Shown here one piece after another: positions 5,645-7,166 of a stretch of 7,166 bases of DNA. The stretch is from Sulfitobacter sp. GTDB taxonomy: Bacteria; Pseudomonadota; Alphaproteobacteria; Rhodobacterales; Rhodobacteraceae. The stretch is from positions 1-7,166 of the forward strand of contig JAGXHD010000017.1 of the NCBI GenBank assembly GCA_024636395.1, read 5' to 3'. The notes beneath the pieces were generated by a model, which worked only from the letters and a program-made list of their open reading frames with translations, had not been told where the DNA came from and ran no database searches. Positions within the stretch are counted from its first letter, which is position 1, and every line of letters starts with the position of its first letter. The translations under genes were made by a program, and so were the position numbers.

Positions 5645-6529
5645 ATGGCGTCACAGGAAAATAATACGGAATGCATGATCACCTGCTGGGGCATCGCAGC
5701 CTTTGCCGGTCTCGTTGCAATGGTCATGCTGTTTTGGTTTGCGCAGTTCAGCGCATTGCAGGCGATCTTCACGGGTGGGCTGATCGGCACGGTGCTTGGT
5801 CTGTTGCTGAGCCTCACGGTCTGCGGCGGGCAGAAGGCCGCGGCAGATCTGGCCTCGGATGAAAAGCCTGCGGTTCGCTATGCCGCTAAAGCCGCCGAGC
5901 AGAGGGCGCAGAACGCAGCAGCCCGTGCCGCCGTCGTTACTCCGAGTGCGATGGCTGGATCGGCTGTTGGCGCTGCAGGCGCGGGCTTGCCGGCCGGCAC
6001 AGCTGGAATCGGTGCGGGCACAGCGGGAACGACCTCCGGCAGCGCCGGTGTCGTGGACGGGGTCGCACCTTCGGCCACGAACCGGACCGTTACTGTAGGC
6101 GGCCCAGAAGCCGGGACCGTGCCTGACGGAGCGTCCGATACGAGCGCGCCGACAGGCACAACCGCCGCCGTAAGTGGCAGTTCTTCTGCCGTGATGAGCA
6201 AAGCCGTGCCAAAAGCGGCGGCCAAGGCAAAGCCGAAAGCCGCGGCCGCAGATGCAAAACCTGCGGTCCTTCTGGAGGCGGCACGCCCCGAGGGCAAGGA
6301 CGACCTTAAACTGATCAGCGGTGTCGGGCCCAAGCTCGAAGAGACTTTGAACGACCTCGGCGTGTACCATTTCGATCAGGTAGCGGCGTTCAAGAAGAAA
6401 GACATCGCGTGGGTCGACGAGCGGCTCCGGTTCAAGGGCCGGATAGAGCGAGACGACTGGATGAGCCAAGCGAAGGTTCTGGCCAAGGGTGGCGAGACGG
6501 AATTTTCCAAAGCCAAGAAAAAAAGCTAA
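5645..6529 (+). CDS. Two-span membrane protein with C-terminal domain matching the NuoE tail
   Basis: A 294-residue protein starting at the first available ATG, with an in-frame TAG just upstream; GGGGGA at 5627-5632 is a rather distant ribosome-binding site (12 nt). Two hydrophobic spans lie at about 12-34 and 39-60, separated by a very short turn, so both termini should face the same side, probably the cytoplasm. A long linker follows: Ala-rich and mildly charged to about 95, Ala/Gly/Thr/Ser-rich to about 185, then Lys/Ala/Pro-rich to about 205. The C-terminal domain (219-289) contains DDLKLISGVGPKLEETL, YHFDQVAAF, AWVDER, FKGRIERDDW and ends GGETEFS. My hand alignment with NuoE residues 339-409 gives about 43 identities over about 71 positions. 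I recognise no named family for the whole protein. It may be a membrane-anchored partner of NuoE or of the same ligand; that is inference. Confidence 0.9.
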   Translation: MASQENNTECMITCWGIAAFAGLVAMVMLFWFAQFSALQAIFTGGLIGTVLGLLLSLTVCGGQKAAADLASDEKPAVRYAAKAAEQRAQNAAARAAVVTPSAMAGSAVGAAGAGLPAGTAGIGAGTAGTTSGSAGVVDGVAPSATNRTVTVGGPEAGTVPDGASDTSAPTGTTAAVSGSSSAVMSKAVPKAAAKAKPKAAAADAKPAVLLEAARPEGKDDLKLISGVGPKLEETLNDLGVYHFDQVAAFKKKDIAWVDERLRFKGRIERDDWMSQAKVLAKGGETEFSKAKKKS

Positions 6530-6533
6530 GGAG

Positions 6534-6588
6534 AGGCGCCGCGCGTGACGCAACATGACGACAAACTGTCACGGGACGGGCGGCGCCT
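6534..6588 (+). promoter_or_regulatory. Nested inverted repeats around the GTG start of the 74-residue gene
   Basis: AGGCGCCGC (6534-6542) is the exact reverse complement of GCGGCGCCT (6580-6588), and inside it CGTGAC (6544-6549) pairs with GTCACG (6568-6573). Folded, this would bury the GTG start codon (6545-6547) and part of the Shine-Dalgarno region (AAGGAGAGG, 6528-6536). It may limit initiation or make it depend on ribosomes arriving from the upstream gene. The region is GC-rich, so chance pairing is possible. Confidence 0.35.
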
Positions 6589-6769
6589 TGCTTTGATAAG
6601 CGTAGCTGGAGCCTTTAGTTTTTTTGGCATCGAAGCGGGAGGGGCCTACTTCGGGTGGCCCAACCAGATTATGGGCTTGCTGGAGCTTGGCATCGCTGCT
6701 GTGTTCCTTTGGGTTTTTATACAAGCATTCAGAATGTGGCGGTTACGCCAATCTGAGAAAGACGGATGA
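6545..6769 (+). CDS. Small predicted membrane protein (possibly DUF5337-like) before nuoF
   Basis: A 74-residue protein with a polar N-terminus, a moderately hydrophobic span at about 15-37, a GWP turn, and a strongly hydrophobic span at about 42-62 followed by a basic tail (RMWRLR). This looks like a membrane hairpin with both ends in the cytoplasm. The overall layout (charged start, GRR, two spans with GWP between them, WRLR-type end) reminds me of the DUF5337 family of Rhodobacterales, but I cannot verify that. The start is GTG; the Shine-Dalgarno GGAGAGG lies at 6530-6536, 8 nt before it, and the only nearby ATG (6555) is out of frame. The gene follows the 294-residue membrane protein gene by 15 nt and its stop overlaps or nearly abuts nuoF, so it belongs to the operon. 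Function unknown. Confidence 0.8.
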   Translation: MTQHDDKLSRDGRRLALISVAGAFSFFGIEAGGAYFGWPNQIMGLLELGIAAVFLWVFIQAFRMWRLRQSEKDG

Positions 6770-6774
6770 GTACC

Positions 6775-7166
6775 ATGTTGCAGGACAAAGACCGGATTTT
6801 CACCAACATCTACGGCATGCATGACCGCATCCTGAAAGGGGCGCAGGCGCGTGGCCATTGGGATGGCACGGCGGCGATCATCAAGAAAGGCCGCGATTGG
6901 ATCATCGACGAAATGAAAGCCTCCGGCCTGCGCGGGCGCGGAGGGGCTGGGTTTCCCACAGGCCTAAAATGGTCATTCATGCCAAAGGAAAGCGATGGAC
7001 GACCCAGCTATTTGGTCGTGAACGCGGACGAGAGCGAGCCTGGCACCTGCAAGGACCGCGAGATCATGCGCCACGATCCGCACACGCTGGTCGAGGGGTG
7101 CCTGATCGCGAGCTTCGCGATGCAGGCGCACGCCTGTTATATCTACATCCGCGGCGAGTATATCCG
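6775..7166 (+). CDS. nuoF: NADH-quinone oxidoreductase subunit F, 3' end cut by window
   Basis: NuoF (51-kDa subunit homologue) binds FMN, NADH and cluster N3 and is where NADH is oxidised. About 130 residues are present. The glycine-rich FMN/NADH-binding loop GRGGAGFPTGLKW is at 54-66, and VVNADESEPGTCKDREIM at 81-98 is the second conserved nucleotide-binding segment. The cluster-binding cysteines would lie beyond the window. The ATG at 6775 is chosen because the N-terminus MLQDKDRIFTNIYG then resembles relatives, with GGAT/GAG at 6764-6770 as a weak ribosome-binding site. An alternative ATG at 6766 overlaps the stop of the preceding gene as ATGA and would add three residues (MST); it is nearly as plausible. 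The frame stays open to the last base. Confidence 0.97.
   Translation, partial: MLQDKDRIFTNIYGMHDRILKGAQARGHWDGTAAIIKKGRDWIIDEMKASGLRGRGGAGFPTGLKWSFMPKESDGRPSYLVVNADESEPGTCKDREIMRHDPHTLVEGCLIASFAMQAHACYIYIRGEYI

Noticed and set aside
5980..6050. Possible tandem DNA repeat in the Ala/Gly/Thr-rich linker
   Set aside because: Similar short words recur (GTAG-type peptides) but the DNA units differ in length and sequence, consistent with low-complexity protein rather than a true tandem repeat.
5651..6556. Long open frame on the - strand (301 codons) opposite the two-span membrane protein gene
   Set aside because: The + strand frame has coherent membrane spans and a domain shared with NuoE; the - strand product is Arg/Cys/Gly-rich without motifs.
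1..7166. CRISPR arrays, insertion sequences, tRNA or rRNA genes
   Set aside because: No regularly spaced direct repeats, transposase-like product, terminal inverted repeats or RNA gene folds were seen in any interval.

Overview
This window is almost certainly from an alphaproteobacterium of the Rhodobacterales, most likely the Roseobacter group. The evidence is the GC-rich coding sequence, a complex I (NADH:quinone oxidoreductase) operon whose subunits look mitochondrial-like (NuoB and NuoD carry the same motifs and spacing as PSST and the 49-kDa subunit), accessory genes interleaved between the nuo genes, and a leucine-degradation crotonase just upstream. All genes I can support are on the + strand.

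Layout. Bases 1-731 hold the 3' part of a crotonase-fold gene, probably liuC (methylglutaconyl-CoA hydratase, leucine catabolism). A near-perfect palindrome at 736-763 follows and probably ends that transcript. Bases 764-951 contain no convincing gene; they hold small inverted repeats, a weak promoter candidate and the nuoA ribosome-binding site. From 952 to the window end runs the first half of a nuo operon: nuoA (TTG start), nuoB, a small DUF2158-like gene, nuoC, a 43-codon predicted membrane protein gene, nuoD, a small gene for an exported protein, nuoE with a long C-terminal extension, a 294-residue membrane protein gene, a 74-residue membrane protein gene, and the start of nuoF, cut by the window edge.

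The genes are packed tightly: most junctions overlap by 1-10 nt or are separated by fewer than 20 nt. The largest gap inside the operon is 43 nt, after nuoE, where a hairpin spans the nuoE stop codon. This points to one transcript with translational coupling. The nuo products build the peripheral arm of complex I: NuoE and NuoF form part of the NADH-oxidising module, NuoB, NuoC and NuoD the quinone-connecting module, and NuoA the membrane junction.

The most interesting content is the accessory set. Five non-nuo genes lie between nuoA and nuoF. One, at 2691-2822, is a 43-residue predicted single-span membrane protein that shares one base with nuoC on one side and one base with nuoD on the other. 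Also, the C-terminal domain of NuoE (a helix-hairpin-helix-like module with a GVGPKLE core) is repeated as the C-terminal domain of the two-span membrane protein encoded immediately downstream. This suggests a membrane-anchored partner for the NADH-oxidising module or a shared binding target.
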